Assembly: GCF_003788585.1 (NCBI RefSeq)
Contig: NZ_AYKG01000056.1
Location: forward strand, 57,355-121,354
Source of the DNA: Salinisphaera japonica YTM-1
GTDB taxonomy: Bacteria; Pseudomonadota; Gammaproteobacteria; Nevskiales; Salinisphaeraceae
DNA: 64,000 nt
Direction: 5' to 3'
Made by a program: the position numbers and the translations under genes. Of the stretch, positions 17,823-25,903 are shown in pieces. The notes under the pieces were generated by a model. That model saw only the letters and a list, made by a program, of their open reading frames with translations, was not told the origin of the DNA and did not search any database. Position 1 is the first letter of the stretch; the number at the start of each line of letters is the position of its first letter.

Positions 17823-19007
17823 TTACTTGCTCTGGTAATAATCCATCAGGATCTCGGCGACTTCCGGGCGCGAGAATTCCGGCGGCGGGGCGATACCGTT
17901 ACCCAGCATCTCGCGCACCTTGGTGCCGGAGAGGATCACGAAATCGTCCTTGGTGTGATCGGGGGCGTCGGACATCATCACCACGCGGCCGAGCTTTTTG
18001 GAAAACGCGGTGTGGTCGGCCTTGAAGATCTCGATCTCCAGGGCATCGGCGGGTACTTTCTCGTCGAAGATGGTCTGGGCTTCGAAAGCGCCGTAGAAAT
18101 CGCCGACGCCGGCGTGGTCACGGCCGACGATGAGATAGGCACAGCCGGCGTTCTGGCGAAACACGGCGTGCAGCACGGCCTCGCGAGGCCCGGCGTACAT
18201 CATGTCGAAGCCATAACCGGTGATCATCACCGAGTTTTCGGGGAAGTAGTTGTCCACCATCGTACGGATGGCGTCGTTGCGTACCCGTGCCGGAATATCG
18301 CCGGGCTTCAATTTACCCAGCAGCATATGGATGAGGATACCGTCGGCGCCGGTGCCTTCCAACGCCATCTTGCATAGCTCTTCGTGGGCGCGGTGCATGG
18401 GGTTGCGTGTCTGGAAGGCCACGACCTTGTCCCAGCCGCGTTCGGCGAACTCGTCACGAATGGATTGTGCCGTGCGAAATGTGCCACGGAAGTCGGTCTC
18501 GAAGTACGAGAAATTCAGCACCTGGATGGGCCCGTGCACGAGATATCGCCCCAGGCCCTTGAAGGTCGCCACGCCCGGATGTTCTTCGTCGTCGGTGCCG
18601 AAGATATGCGTGACCATGTCGCGCATTTCCTCGTCGCTGATCTCTTCGATGCCTTCGACGTCCTGCACCGCGATGACCGGCTCGCCCTCGACGTTCGGGT
18701 CCTTGAGCGCGATACGTGCGGCACCGCGGATCGATTCGGGGTCGGCCACAATGTTGACGACGGGAATCGGCCAGAACAGGCCGGATGCCGTGCGCATGTC
18801 GCGCGCTACAGACAACGCATCGGCCTTGGTCATGTAGCCGGTCAACGGGTTGAAGTAACCCGCACCCAGCATCACCGCATTGGCTGCTGCGGCCGAGCTG
18901 ACGGTGATCGCCGGAAGCTCTGCGGCCTCCTGGACGAGCTGGCCGTGGGCGGCCTCGTCGGCGACATACAACGGGTTCAAGGTATCCGAGCCGTGGGGTT
19001 TGATCAT
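17823..19007 (-). CDS. sat: ATP sulfurylase (sulfate adenylyltransferase), Sat type
   Basis: A 394-aa single-chain ATP sulfurylase converting ATP plus sulfate to APS, or APS plus pyrophosphate to ATP and sulfate in sulfur oxidisers. The substrate motif FQTRNPMHRAHEE and the nucleotide-site motif GRDHAG are intact, plus an N-terminal PUA-like domain. This is the homo-oligomeric Sat form, not CysD/CysN, and no cys genes adjoin. The direction of the reaction in the cell cannot be told from sequence. It stands as a single gene downstream of an AT-rich spacer. Confidence 0.95.
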   Translation of the reverse strand: MIKPHGSDTLNPLYVADEAAHGQLVQEAAELPAITVSSAAAANAVMLGAGYFNPLTGYMTKADALSVARDMRTASGLFWPIPVVNIVADPESIRGAARIALKDPNVEGEPVIAVQDVEGIEEISDEEMRDMVTHIFGTDDEEHPGVATFKGLGRYLVHGPIQVLNFSYFETDFRGTFRTAQSIRDEFAERGWDKVVAFQTRNPMHRAHEELCKMALEGTGADGILIHMLLGKLKPGDIPARVRNDAIRTMVDNYFPENSVMITGYGFDMMYAGPREAVLHAVFRQNAGCAYLIVGRDHAGVGDFYGAFEAQTIFDEKVPADALEIEIFKADHTAFSKKLGRVVMMSDAPDHTKDDFVILSGTKVREMLGNGIAPPPEFSRPEVAEILMDYYQSK

Positions 19008-19136
19008 GACGTCCGCGCTTTGTATCGATCGGCCGGCGCGATGAGCGCGCCTGTTTTAATGCCGAGAGATTATTAAATTCGCGGAAAGTCTAACCGTGGG
19101 GCGTAAGACCGGACAACCCGACAAGCCGGTCTATCG

Positions 19137-19577
19137 TTATGACGGGTCTTTCTTTGTGTCGGTATCGTTTTCGCAGTTCGCGGTCTGGCAATCGCCGTAG
19201 AGCACCAGGGTGTGCTTGGACAGGTCGAAGCCGGATTTCTGCGCCAGGTCACGCTGGCGCTGTTGCATTTCGTTATCGAAGAATTCCTCGATCTTGCCGC
19301 ACTTCACACAGATCAGATGATCGTGCGGGCCCTGTTCCAGCTCGAACAGGGCATGGCCGTCCTCGAAGTGATGACGGATAACCAAGCCAGCGTCCTCGAA
19401 CTGGGACAGCACACGATAGATCGTGGCCAGGCCGATGTCTTCTTCGTTGTCCAGCAGCTTGCGATAGACATCCTCTGCCGAGAGATGATCCTGCTTGTTC
19501 TGCTGGAGCACTTCCAGAATCTTCAGCCGGGGCAGGGTGGCCTTGAGCCCGGCCTTGCGTAGATCGCTGGTTTGCAT
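19137..19577 (-). CDS. fur: Ferric uptake regulator Fur
   Basis: A 146-aa Fur protein: N-terminal winged helix (LKATLPRLKILEVLQ, IGLATIYRVLSQFEDAGLV), the regulatory His/Glu site in HHFEDGHALFELEQGPHDH, and the CVKCG cysteine pair. The motif set is Fur rather than Zur, which is a separate gene at 30458. ATG 19577 has GAGGT seven bases upstream; a GTG at 19595 is less likely. A Fur-box-like palindrome 45 bp upstream predicts autoregulation by iron. Confidence 0.95.
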   Translation of the reverse strand: MQTSDLRKAGLKATLPRLKILEVLQQNKQDHLSAEDVYRKLLDNEEDIGLATIYRVLSQFEDAGLVIRHHFEDGHALFELEQGPHDHLICVKCGKIEEFFDNEMQQRQRDLAQKSGFDLSKHTLVLYGDCQTANCENDTDTKKDPS

Positions 19578-19621
19578 ACGCGATACCTCAAACACGCTTG
19601 CCTGTCGGCAACAACCGCAAC

Positions 19622-19643
19622 TGATGCGAATGATTCACAATCA
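19622..19643 (-). promoter_or_regulatory. Fur-box-like palindrome upstream of fur
   Basis: TGATGCGAATGATTCACAAT followed by CA carries the perfect 9-bp core GAATGATTC and loosely symmetric arms. It resembles the Fur consensus GATAATGATAATCATTATC and lies 45-66 bp upstream of the fur start. It overlaps the end of the spacer before the dihydroorotase stop. Confidence 0.5.
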
Positions 19644-19681
19644 GGCCATTTCGTCGGATTTCAACGCCGAACAGCCGGTCG

Positions 19682-21016
19682 TCAGCGGTCGTAGGCCAGC
19701 GCTTCGCCAATACAGCCTTGGCTAAGTTTACCGTCATGATACGCCAGTTGGCCAGATACCACCGTGGTCTTCACGCGAGCATTGAAGCTGTGGCCGGCAA
19801 ATGGCGTCCAGCCACATTTGGCCAGCACGGGCTCGTCGTCGACCACGGTGCGCCCGCGCGGATCCACCAGCACCAGATCCGCCCAGTAGCCCTCGCGCAG
19901 ATAGCCACGATCGACGATATCAAAACGATCCGCCACGTTATGGGCCATCTTGGTCACGAGCTGCTCGATCGTGAAATACCCGACGCTGACCTGATCGACC
20001 AGGCTGGGTACGGCATGCTGAACCAGCGGCAGGCCGGCCGGCGCCGAGAAATAAGGGTTGTCCTTGTCAGCGCGGGCATGCGGGGCATGATCGGTGGCCA
20101 GCACGTCGATCACGTCATCGGCCACGGCTTTGAGGATCGCCTGTCGGTCGGCCTCTGTTTTGATCGCCGGGTTGCATTTGATCAGCGCGCCGAGACGATC
20201 ATAGTCGTCTTCGGAAAAGAACAGGTGATGAATACAGGCCTCGGCCGTGATGTTCTTGTCAGCCATGGGCCCGGCTGCAAACAGCGCCAGTTCTTCGGCG
20301 GTGGTGATATGCAGGATATGCAGACGCGCGGCGTGGCGCGTGGCCAGATCCATGGCTTTCTTCGAGGAGGCGATACAGGCCTCGCGCGAGCGGATCACCG
20401 GATGCTGGCGTATCGGGACGTCTTCGCCATAGGCCGCGCGCGCCTTGTCTGCGTTGGCCTCGATCATGGGCGTGTCCTCACAGTGGGTGAGGATCGGCAG
20501 TGGCGAATGCTCGAAGATGGCCTCAAGGGCGGCGTCGTCATCCACCAGCATCTTGCCGGTGGAAGCGCCCATGAAGATCTTCACGCCGGCCGCGCGCGTG
20601 CCGTCCACGCGTTTGATGGCCTCGATGTTGTCGTTGGTAGCGCCCAGATGAAAGCCGTAATTGGCCGCACACCGCCCGCGTGCCATGTCCAGTTTGGCCA
20701 CCAGCGCTTCGTGGTCGATGGTGGGCGGCTTGACGTTGGGCATGTCCATGAAGCTGGTAATGCCGCCGGCCACCGCGGCGCGTGATTCGCTGGCCATATC
20801 GGCCTTGTCGGTCAGCCCCGGCTCACGAAAATGCACCTGGTCATCGATCATGCCCGGCATGAGCCAGCAGCCCGCGCCGTCGATGACGGTCTCGCCGGCC
20901 ATGGCGGCGATATCGGCGCCGATCTGATCGATACGGCCCGCGCGCACCCGCAGATCGGCCTCGAAGGTGTCGTTATCGTTGACGAGCGTGGCGTTTTTGA
21001 TCAAAAGGTCGGTCAT
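19682..21016 (-). CDS. Dihydroorotase, PyrQ/Bacteroides-like class
   Basis: A 444-aa amidohydrolase forming dihydroorotate in pyrimidine synthesis. MIDDQVHFREPG replaces the usual HxHFREPG: the first metal-ligand His is Gln. The other metal residues are present: GVKIFMGAS (carboxylated-Lys region), THCE, LHILHIT, and ATDHAPH. This variant is shared, as I recall, with the Porphyromonas enzyme and with the Pseudomonas paralogue PyrQ, which belongs to a Zur operon. No Zur palindrome was seen upstream here. It may be the only dihydroorotase or a backup. Confidence 0.88.
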   Translation of the reverse strand: MTDLLIKNATLVNDNDTFEADLRVRAGRIDQIGADIAAMAGETVIDGAGCWLMPGMIDDQVHFREPGLTDKADMASESRAAVAGGITSFMDMPNVKPPTIDHEALVAKLDMARGRCAANYGFHLGATNDNIEAIKRVDGTRAAGVKIFMGASTGKMLVDDDAALEAIFEHSPLPILTHCEDTPMIEANADKARAAYGEDVPIRQHPVIRSREACIASSKKAMDLATRHAARLHILHITTAEELALFAAGPMADKNITAEACIHHLFFSEDDYDRLGALIKCNPAIKTEADRQAILKAVADDVIDVLATDHAPHARADKDNPYFSAPAGLPLVQHAVPSLVDQVSVGYFTIEQLVTKMAHNVADRFDIVDRGYLREGYWADLVLVDPRGRTVVDDEPVLAKCGWTPFAGHSFNARVKTTVVSGQLAYHDGKLSQGCIGEALAYDR

Positions 21017-21093
21017 GGCACGAGAGCGGTCGAAGACACGAGAGGCAGTGTAAGGATTGCGCGGTCATGGCCCAAGCACGGACCCGCCACGCG

Positions 21094-21954
21094 TTATAGG
21101 GCGTGGGTGACGATCGCGCCCTTGCCCACGCCTTCATAAGCCTGGACCGTCACGGCCTGGCCGGCGTGCTCGTCGGCCAGCGCGCGGGCGATGGCGTCGG
21201 CGATGTTCTCGACCGTGGCCGGGCCGTCGATCAGCGCACAGCGCTCGCGGGCCAGCTCGATGGCAAAGTGGCCTTGCGGGGCGTCATAGGCAAAGCCAAG
21301 ACGCGTGGCATCGTCGGGTGTCGTGAGATCAGCCCGGCTGCCGATGAAGATACCCTGCCAGCGCTCGGCCCAGGCGTGGGCGATATCCGGGCGCGGCGTA
21401 TCGTCCAGCCATACGGCCAGCCGACAACGATGCCCGTGGGCCAGGCGTTGGCAGTTGCCATCGTGGGCTGACAGGCCGTGGGTATAGTCATATACCGGGC
21501 CGTCGATGGCCTCGGCGCGCAGGGTCAGCGCTACGTGATCCACGTTATCCGGCATCTGCGCGGCCACGCGCGCGCCAAGCCAGTCGGCCAGAAACTCGGG
21601 CGTGATGCGATCACAGTCGAGATAGGCCAGCGCACTTGCCGGGCCGGTATAGACATATCGATCGCCGGATCCGGTGACGAGCTTGATGGTCTCACCGTGC
21701 CAAGAGATGCCCTCGGCGGCCGTCGGTACGAGCAGACGATGATCGACCAGCGCATCGATTTCGGCCTTCAACAGCTTCTTGGCCGGGCCGAAATCGAAGA
21801 GCATGCCCTGATCGTCGCGGGTGCCGGTGAGCGCGACATCCACCAGCCAGGTTGCACCGCACAGGCCGCGCGCGCTGTCGAGTACGCCGCAGTCGACGTG
21901 CGTGACGTGATCGACAAACAGCGTAAGGCTGTCCGAGCGTTGTGCTGGGTTCAC
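21094..21954 (-). CDS. Two-domain 6-pyruvoyl-tetrahydropterin-synthase-like protein
   Basis: A 286-aa protein made of two QueD/PTPS-like halves. The second half has the zinc/catalytic signature in NCQRLAHGHRC, close to the C-x3-HGH motif of 6-carboxytetrahydropterin synthases, and ends with the strand QAYEGVGKGA. The first half has the same fold pattern (VDHVTHVDCGVLD, DFGPAKKLLKAEIDALVDHRLLVP-type helix) but HGH is replaced by GAT, so it has probably lost zinc. Role in queuosine or folate-like pterin metabolism is inferred. Its start overlaps the Trm112-like gene by 4 bp. Confidence 0.8.
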   Translation of the reverse strand: MNPAQRSDSLTLFVDHVTHVDCGVLDSARGLCGATWLVDVALTGTRDDQGMLFDFGPAKKLLKAEIDALVDHRLLVPTAAEGISWHGETIKLVTGSGDRYVYTGPASALAYLDCDRITPEFLADWLGARVAAQMPDNVDHVALTLRAEAIDGPVYDYTHGLSAHDGNCQRLAHGHRCRLAVWLDDTPRPDIAHAWAERWQGIFIGSRADLTTPDDATRLGFAYDAPQGHFAIELARERCALIDGPATVENIADAIARALADEHAGQAVTVQAYEGVGKGAIVTHAL

Positions 21955-22205
21955 GGCGCCGCGGGCAGGGCGATGCCGCGTTCGGGCAGCATGATCGGAA
22001 TACCGTCGTCGATGCGATAGCCGGTCAAGCCGTCGCGGGTGATCAGAAGCGCCTGAATACGCTGATCGACATGGCTGTCATCGGCATAGGTGGCACGGCC
22101 CTGGTCAATCTCGGCGTTCACCGCGGCCAGCGTGCCTGCGTCGGCCATGGACAGGCTGGCCCCGCTGACCGGGCAGACCAGAATATCGAGAAGCTGCTTG
22201 TCCAT
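21951..22205 (-). CDS. Trm112-like small protein (YcaR family)
   Basis: An 84-aa protein beginning MDKQLLDILVCPVSGASL, the Trm112/YcaR N-terminus. Only one cysteine of the usual CPxC pairs remains, as in many bacterial members. Bacterial versions lack a fully known role; eukaryotic Trm112 activates methyltransferases. ATG 22205 is preferred over GTG 22211. The stop overlaps the start of the pterin-synthase-like gene (ATGA), indicating coupling. Confidence 0.85.
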   Translation of the reverse strand: MDKQLLDILVCPVSGASLSMADAGTLAAVNAEIDQGRATYADDSHVDQRIQALLITRDGLTGYRIDDGIPIMLPERGIALPAAP

Positions 22206-22245
22206 GAGCACATACCGTCGGGGTCGGAAACACCCCGATTTTAAC

Positions 22246-22560
22246 CTAAATAGTGATTTTCAGCCCGATGACGGCCACGATCAGGCCGGCAATCCACGCC
22301 AGGCGTGCCGGCCGGGCCGAGTCGCCCCAGAACAGGATGCCGATGGCCGTGCTGCCCAGCGTGCCAAAGGCCGTGAACACGCTGTAGGCCACGGCCATCG
22401 GAATCGTGGCCATGGCCGCGTGCAGACACGTCAGGCCGGCGGTGAAGCCGCCGACAGCCAGCACAAGGCCCGACGCACGCTGGCCGTGGCTCGTGCGTGC
22501 AAACCCCACCACGCCGATGATTTCACAGATGCCGGCCACGGCCAGCCAGAGCCAGGCCAT
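22246..22560 (-). CDS. SMR-family transporter subunit (SugE/YkkD-like)
   Basis: A 104-aa four-helix small multidrug resistance protein, starting MAWLWLAVAGICEIIGVVGF. The glutamate in the first helix (GICEIIG) is the proton/substrate site of SMR pumps. It follows a second SMR gene with one base between, so the two likely form a hetero-oligomeric pump like YkkCD. Substrates could be quaternary ammonium compounds or guanidinium; no guanidine riboswitch was recognised. Confidence 0.88.
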   Translation of the reverse strand: MAWLWLAVAGICEIIGVVGFARTSHGQRASGLVLAVGGFTAGLTCLHAAMATIPMAVAYSVFTAFGTLGSTAIGILFWGDSARPARLAWIAGLIVAVIGLKITI

Positions 22561-22561
22561 G

Positions 22562-22879
22562 TCAGGCGTGCCCGCCGGTGCGCTTCAAGCCGATCACGCA
22601 CACGATGAGAAATACCATGAAGCCATAAGCCGCAGGCGATAGCGCCGTGTCGAGGAATGCCACCTGCAGCGCCATCGCGCCAAACGCCCCCAGGCCCACG
22701 AACAGGGTATAAACCGTGGTCGCCGGCAGATCGCGCGTGGCACCCAGCGCCAGACCGACGCTGGCGGCCGCCGCTATGACGGTCGCGGCCCATTCGATCG
22801 CGGTGGTGGAAAACCTAAGGCCGGCGATCCAGCCAACCTCGGCCGCCGCACCGGCCATCAACCAAAGCCATGCACGCAT
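22562..22879 (-). CDS. SMR-family transporter subunit (YkkC-like)
   Basis: A 105-aa four-helix SMR protein with the essential glutamate in AAAEVGWIAGL of helix 1. It is first in the SMR gene pair and shares a 92-bp divergent promoter region with the TetR gene at 22972. Paired SMR genes usually encode an antiparallel heterodimer. Control by the adjacent TetR repressor is likely. Confidence 0.88.
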   Translation of the reverse strand: MRAWLWLMAGAAAEVGWIAGLRFSTTAIEWAATVIAAAASVGLALGATRDLPATTVYTLFVGLGAFGAMALQVAFLDTALSPAAYGFMVFLIVCVIGLKRTGGHA

Positions 22880-22892
22880 TTTGAACGATCTA

Positions 22893-22916
22893 TTCGCAAA
22901 CGAACGACTGTTAGTC
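22893..22916. promoter_or_regulatory. Palindromes in the tetR-SMR divergent promoter
   Basis: Two exact inverted repeats lie in the shared promoter region: TTCGCAAACGAA (22893-22904) and GACTGTTAGTC (22906-22916). Either could be the TetR operator controlling the SMR pair, whose start is at 22879. Confidence 0.4.
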
Positions 22917-22959
22917 TAGCAGAGATATATCGAAAATAGCCGAAAAACAAACAAATCGT

Positions 22960-22965
22960 TATAAT
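22960..22965 (+). promoter_or_regulatory. -10 box of tetR, probably giving leaderless mRNA
   Basis: A perfect TATAAT ends six bases before the tetR ATG (22972). Transcription would begin at or next to the ATG, and no ribosome-binding sequence is present. The -35 region is weak. Confidence 0.5.
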
Positions 22966-22971
22966 TAGCGG

Positions 22972-23568
22972 ATGTCTGATAATAACGCCCCGACCACCGC
23001 GCAGCGTATCCATGATTCTGCGCTCACGCTTTTTGCAAGTTACGGCTATGAAGGCACGTCCCTGTCGCAACTGGCTGAGGCCGTGGGAATACGTAAACCT
23101 TCGCTGTATAACCATATCGACAGCAAGGAAGGGCTGTTCATGGATCTCGTGGAAGAGGTCGAGCGGGCCTTCTTTGACGAGCTGGATCGCAGCGTGGAAA
23201 GCCACGCCGATGCCCCGGTAGAAACGCGCGTCCTGGCGCTGGTGTCAGATCTGTCACGGTTCATGTTGCAGGCCGACAAGGGCACGTTTCACAAGCGATA
23301 TCTGTTATTCCCGCCGCGCCCACTATTGGCAGAGGTAAGACAAATTACCGCGCGCAGTGAAGCACGTATCGATGTGGCACTGCGCTGTTTCTATGCCCAA
23401 GGCATTGAAGAGCAGCTATGGCACACGCTGACCGAGCGCGAGTTCCTTGATGCGTTCTATGTGTTGGTCGATGGTCTGTTTACCGAGCGTTTTCTCTACT
23501 CGGTGGATGAATACGATCGTCGCGTGGCCTCGGTGTGGCCGATCTTCTGGGCCGGCCTGCAACGCTAG
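22972..23568 (+). CDS. TetR/AcrR-family regulator
   Basis: A 198-aa regulator with the TetR helix-turn-helix in the first 60 residues: AQRIHDSALTLFASYGYEGT, then LAEAVGIRKPSLYNHIDSKE. The remaining 140 residues form the variable ligand domain. It is divergent from the SMR pair and most likely represses it until a drug-like ligand binds. The start is ATG 22972 without a Shine-Dalgarno sequence. Confidence 0.92.
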   Translation: MSDNNAPTTAQRIHDSALTLFASYGYEGTSLSQLAEAVGIRKPSLYNHIDSKEGLFMDLVEEVERAFFDELDRSVESHADAPVETRVLALVSDLSRFMLQADKGTFHKRYLLFPPRPLLAEVRQITARSEARIDVALRCFYAQGIEEQLWHTLTEREFLDAFYVLVDGLFTERFLYSVDEYDRRVASVWPIFWAGLQR

Positions 23569-23607
23569 GCCCTAGATGAGCGCGCGCGGCATCTTGCGCG
23601 CCTCGTT

Positions 23608-23620
23608 GTTACAAGGTAAC
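23608..23620 (+). promoter_or_regulatory. Zur-box-like palindrome before the TonB receptor
   Basis: GTTACAAGGTAAC is a perfect inverted repeat with 3-nt spacer, fitting GTTAT-N3-ATAAC in 8 of 10 arm positions. It lies 62 bp upstream of the receptor start. Confidence 0.5.
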
Positions 23621-23681
23621 GTTTTGCTGCTGGCGCGCCGAGCGGCGGCGCATCGTATTTTGTCTAGCCTGCGGGGGAAGC

Positions 23682-25886
23682 ATGGATCCGACCGAGCGGC
23701 AGCGCGCTGTCTTGTGTTTCTTGTTTGTTACGTTATCACTTACGTCTTTCGGTTCGGCACAGGCCGCGCCCGTGCCTGCCGCACCGGCACCCGCCGGCGA
23801 GAGCGCGGCGCTGCCGGCCAAGCCCGGCCGGACACAGACGCCGGCAGCGCCGCGTCAGCTGGAAACGATCTCGGTCACGGGCGTGGCTATTCCGGGTAGC
23901 CCGCTCAGCCAGGCTGCCAACGTCGATGTCGTGGACGCCAATGCCATGCAGGCCGACGGTGTGGCCAATCTGGGTGAGGGGTTGGATCAGCTGGCCGGTG
24001 TCAATTCCATCGGCACGGGCAACGTCTCGGGCAAGCCGGTCATCCGCGGGCTGTCCGGGCTGCGGGTCAAGATTCTTTCGGATGATGTCGGTATTGCCAG
24101 CCAGGCGTTTGGTGTGCGGCACATGCCGGTGATCGATCCGTTTCTGCTCGACCGGGCCGAGGTCGTGCGCGGGGCTTCGAGCGTGCTTTATGGCTCAAGC
24201 GCGTTGGGCGGGGCGGTCAATCTCATCCCCATGGCCATTCAGTATGATCATCTGGCGACCGGTGAAGTGCTGGGGCGCTACAACAGTAACAATCGCCAAT
24301 GGGACACCGGCGTGAAGGCCACCGGCGGCAACGGGCATTTCGGCTACGCAGCCGGCTTCATTCGGCGCGACGGCGGCGATATCCGCACGCCCGACGAGCC
24401 CACTTATTTCCCGGGCCCAGAGGCCGCGGCCAACAGCGATGCCCCGGCCTATACCGGCCGGCTGCCGTATACCGATTTCAACCAGCTCAACGGCAGCTTT
24501 GCCGTGGGCATGGACGACGACACCCTGGGGGAATGGCAGCTGCGCTATACCCGCTGGGACGATGAGCATAATTACCTGCTGCCACCGCCGAGCGGGATCA
24601 AGCCGCCCGCGGCAGGCGCGGAAGGCGTGGGCCAGTACATCGACGACAATCAGGTCCAGCTGACCGGCCATGTCAACGCCGCCGGTATTCGCTGGAAGCC
24701 GAATTTCCTCTGGCAGAACAATCAGCGGCGTTCCAACGCCGGCGGTTTTCCGCTGGTGGCTGGTTTCGATGACACGATCGACCTGGAGTTCAACCAGTAC
24801 ACCGCGCGCTTGACCGGCCAGCACGGCCCGGTGCTGGGCTTGTCCGGGGGCACTTTCGGCGTGGAATATCTCAACAAGCAACAAGAGTCTCGTGGGCGGG
24901 TACAGCTCTCTCCCGGTGGCGAGGTCAACAACGCCGCCATCTTCGCCTTCGAGGAAAAAGATATCGGGGCGCTCACGCTCCAGGCCGGGCTGCGCTACGA
25001 CTATCACGACGTGAAAGCCAGTGCCGCGGATACGGCCAACCCCTCGGCCGCCGTGCGTGATGCCGATAAACAAACCTTCAACGTGGTCACCGGCTCGCTG
25101 GGCGGCATTTATGCCCTGACCGATCATCTATCGTTTGCCGCCAACGTCGGCCGTGGGTTTCGCGCGCCGAGCCTGTTCGAGCTGTATGTCGCTGGCCAGC
25201 ACGGCGGGGTGGCCGCCTTCCAGCGCGGTAACGCCGATCTCGACGATGAAACCTCGCTGGATACGTCGATCTCACTGCGCTGGGCCTCCGAGCGTGTGAC
25301 CGCGAAAATTTCGGGGTACCGCAACGCGATCGATGACTATATCTATCTGCAGGACACGGGCCAGACCCGTAACGGTTTGCCGATTTTCGATCATGATCAG
25401 GCCGATGCCGAATTGTTGGGCGCCGAGGCCAGCATCGAGGCCGAGCTGACGGCCTGGATGTCGGTGCATGCCCAGGGCGAGATCATTCGCGGCGAGCGTA
25501 CCGAGTCCAATGACGATCTGCCGCTCATTCCGGCCAACAATGTCGGCGTTGGCGCACGTTTCACGCCGCAGGGCCGAAGCTGGCCGCGTGGTGCCTACGG
25601 GCTGGTGGATCTGACATATCACGCCAGCCAGAACGCCGCCCCCGGTGAGCCGTTTTCACAGTTCGACAACGCCCCGTTCGGCAGTGCCTCCACCTCGGGG
25701 TACGGGCTGGTCGATCTGGGGGCGGGTGTGGCGCCTAAAATCGCCGGCCACGAGGTCCAGCTCGATCTGCGCGTGCACAATCTCTTCGACAAGCCTTATC
25801 GCGGGTTTCTCGATACGTATAAAGGCTATGCGCTCTCGCCCGGCCGGGATATTCGTCTGACCACGCGTGTGCCGTTCGATCTGTAG
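23682..25886 (+). CDS. TonB-dependent outer-membrane receptor, zinc-type candidate (ZnuD-like)
   Basis: A 734-aa receptor: signal peptide (to about residue 28), a Pro/Ala linker, the plug domain (about 60-190, with PVIRGLSGLRVKIL and RAEVVRGASSVLYGSSALGGAVNL-type sequence) and a beta barrel ending in the aromatic-containing strand RLTTRVPFDL. It imports a scarce ligand across the outer membrane using TonB energy. A Zur-like palindrome upstream, a zinc amidase 17 bp downstream and zur nearby suggest zinc or a zinc-chelate, not iron. GGGGAAG precedes ATG 23682. Confidence 0.85.
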   Translation: MDPTERQRAVLCFLFVTLSLTSFGSAQAAPVPAAPAPAGESAALPAKPGRTQTPAAPRQLETISVTGVAIPGSPLSQAANVDVVDANAMQADGVANLGEGLDQLAGVNSIGTGNVSGKPVIRGLSGLRVKILSDDVGIASQAFGVRHMPVIDPFLLDRAEVVRGASSVLYGSSALGGAVNLIPMAIQYDHLATGEVLGRYNSNNRQWDTGVKATGGNGHFGYAAGFIRRDGGDIRTPDEPTYFPGPEAAANSDAPAYTGRLPYTDFNQLNGSFAVGMDDDTLGEWQLRYTRWDDEHNYLLPPPSGIKPPAAGAEGVGQYIDDNQVQLTGHVNAAGIRWKPNFLWQNNQRRSNAGGFPLVAGFDDTIDLEFNQYTARLTGQHGPVLGLSGGTFGVEYLNKQQESRGRVQLSPGGEVNNAAIFAFEEKDIGALTLQAGLRYDYHDVKASAADTANPSAAVRDADKQTFNVVTGSLGGIYALTDHLSFAANVGRGFRAPSLFELYVAGQHGGVAAFQRGNADLDDETSLDTSISLRWASERVTAKISGYRNAIDDYIYLQDTGQTRNGLPIFDHDQADAELLGAEASIEAELTAWMSVHAQGEIIRGERTESNDDLPLIPANNVGVGARFTPQGRSWPRGAYGLVDLTYHASQNAAPGEPFSQFDNAPFGSASTSGYGLVDLGAGVAPKIAGHEVQLDLRVHNLFDKPYRGFLDTYKGYALSPGRDIRLTTRVPFDL

Positions 25887-25903
25887 GCAAACAAGACGCG
25901 GGC

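Noticed and set aside
22880..22971. Guanidine riboswitch before the SMR pair
   Set aside because: The 92-bp region has no recognisable riboswitch fold and contains promoter and operator-like elements for TetR control instead.
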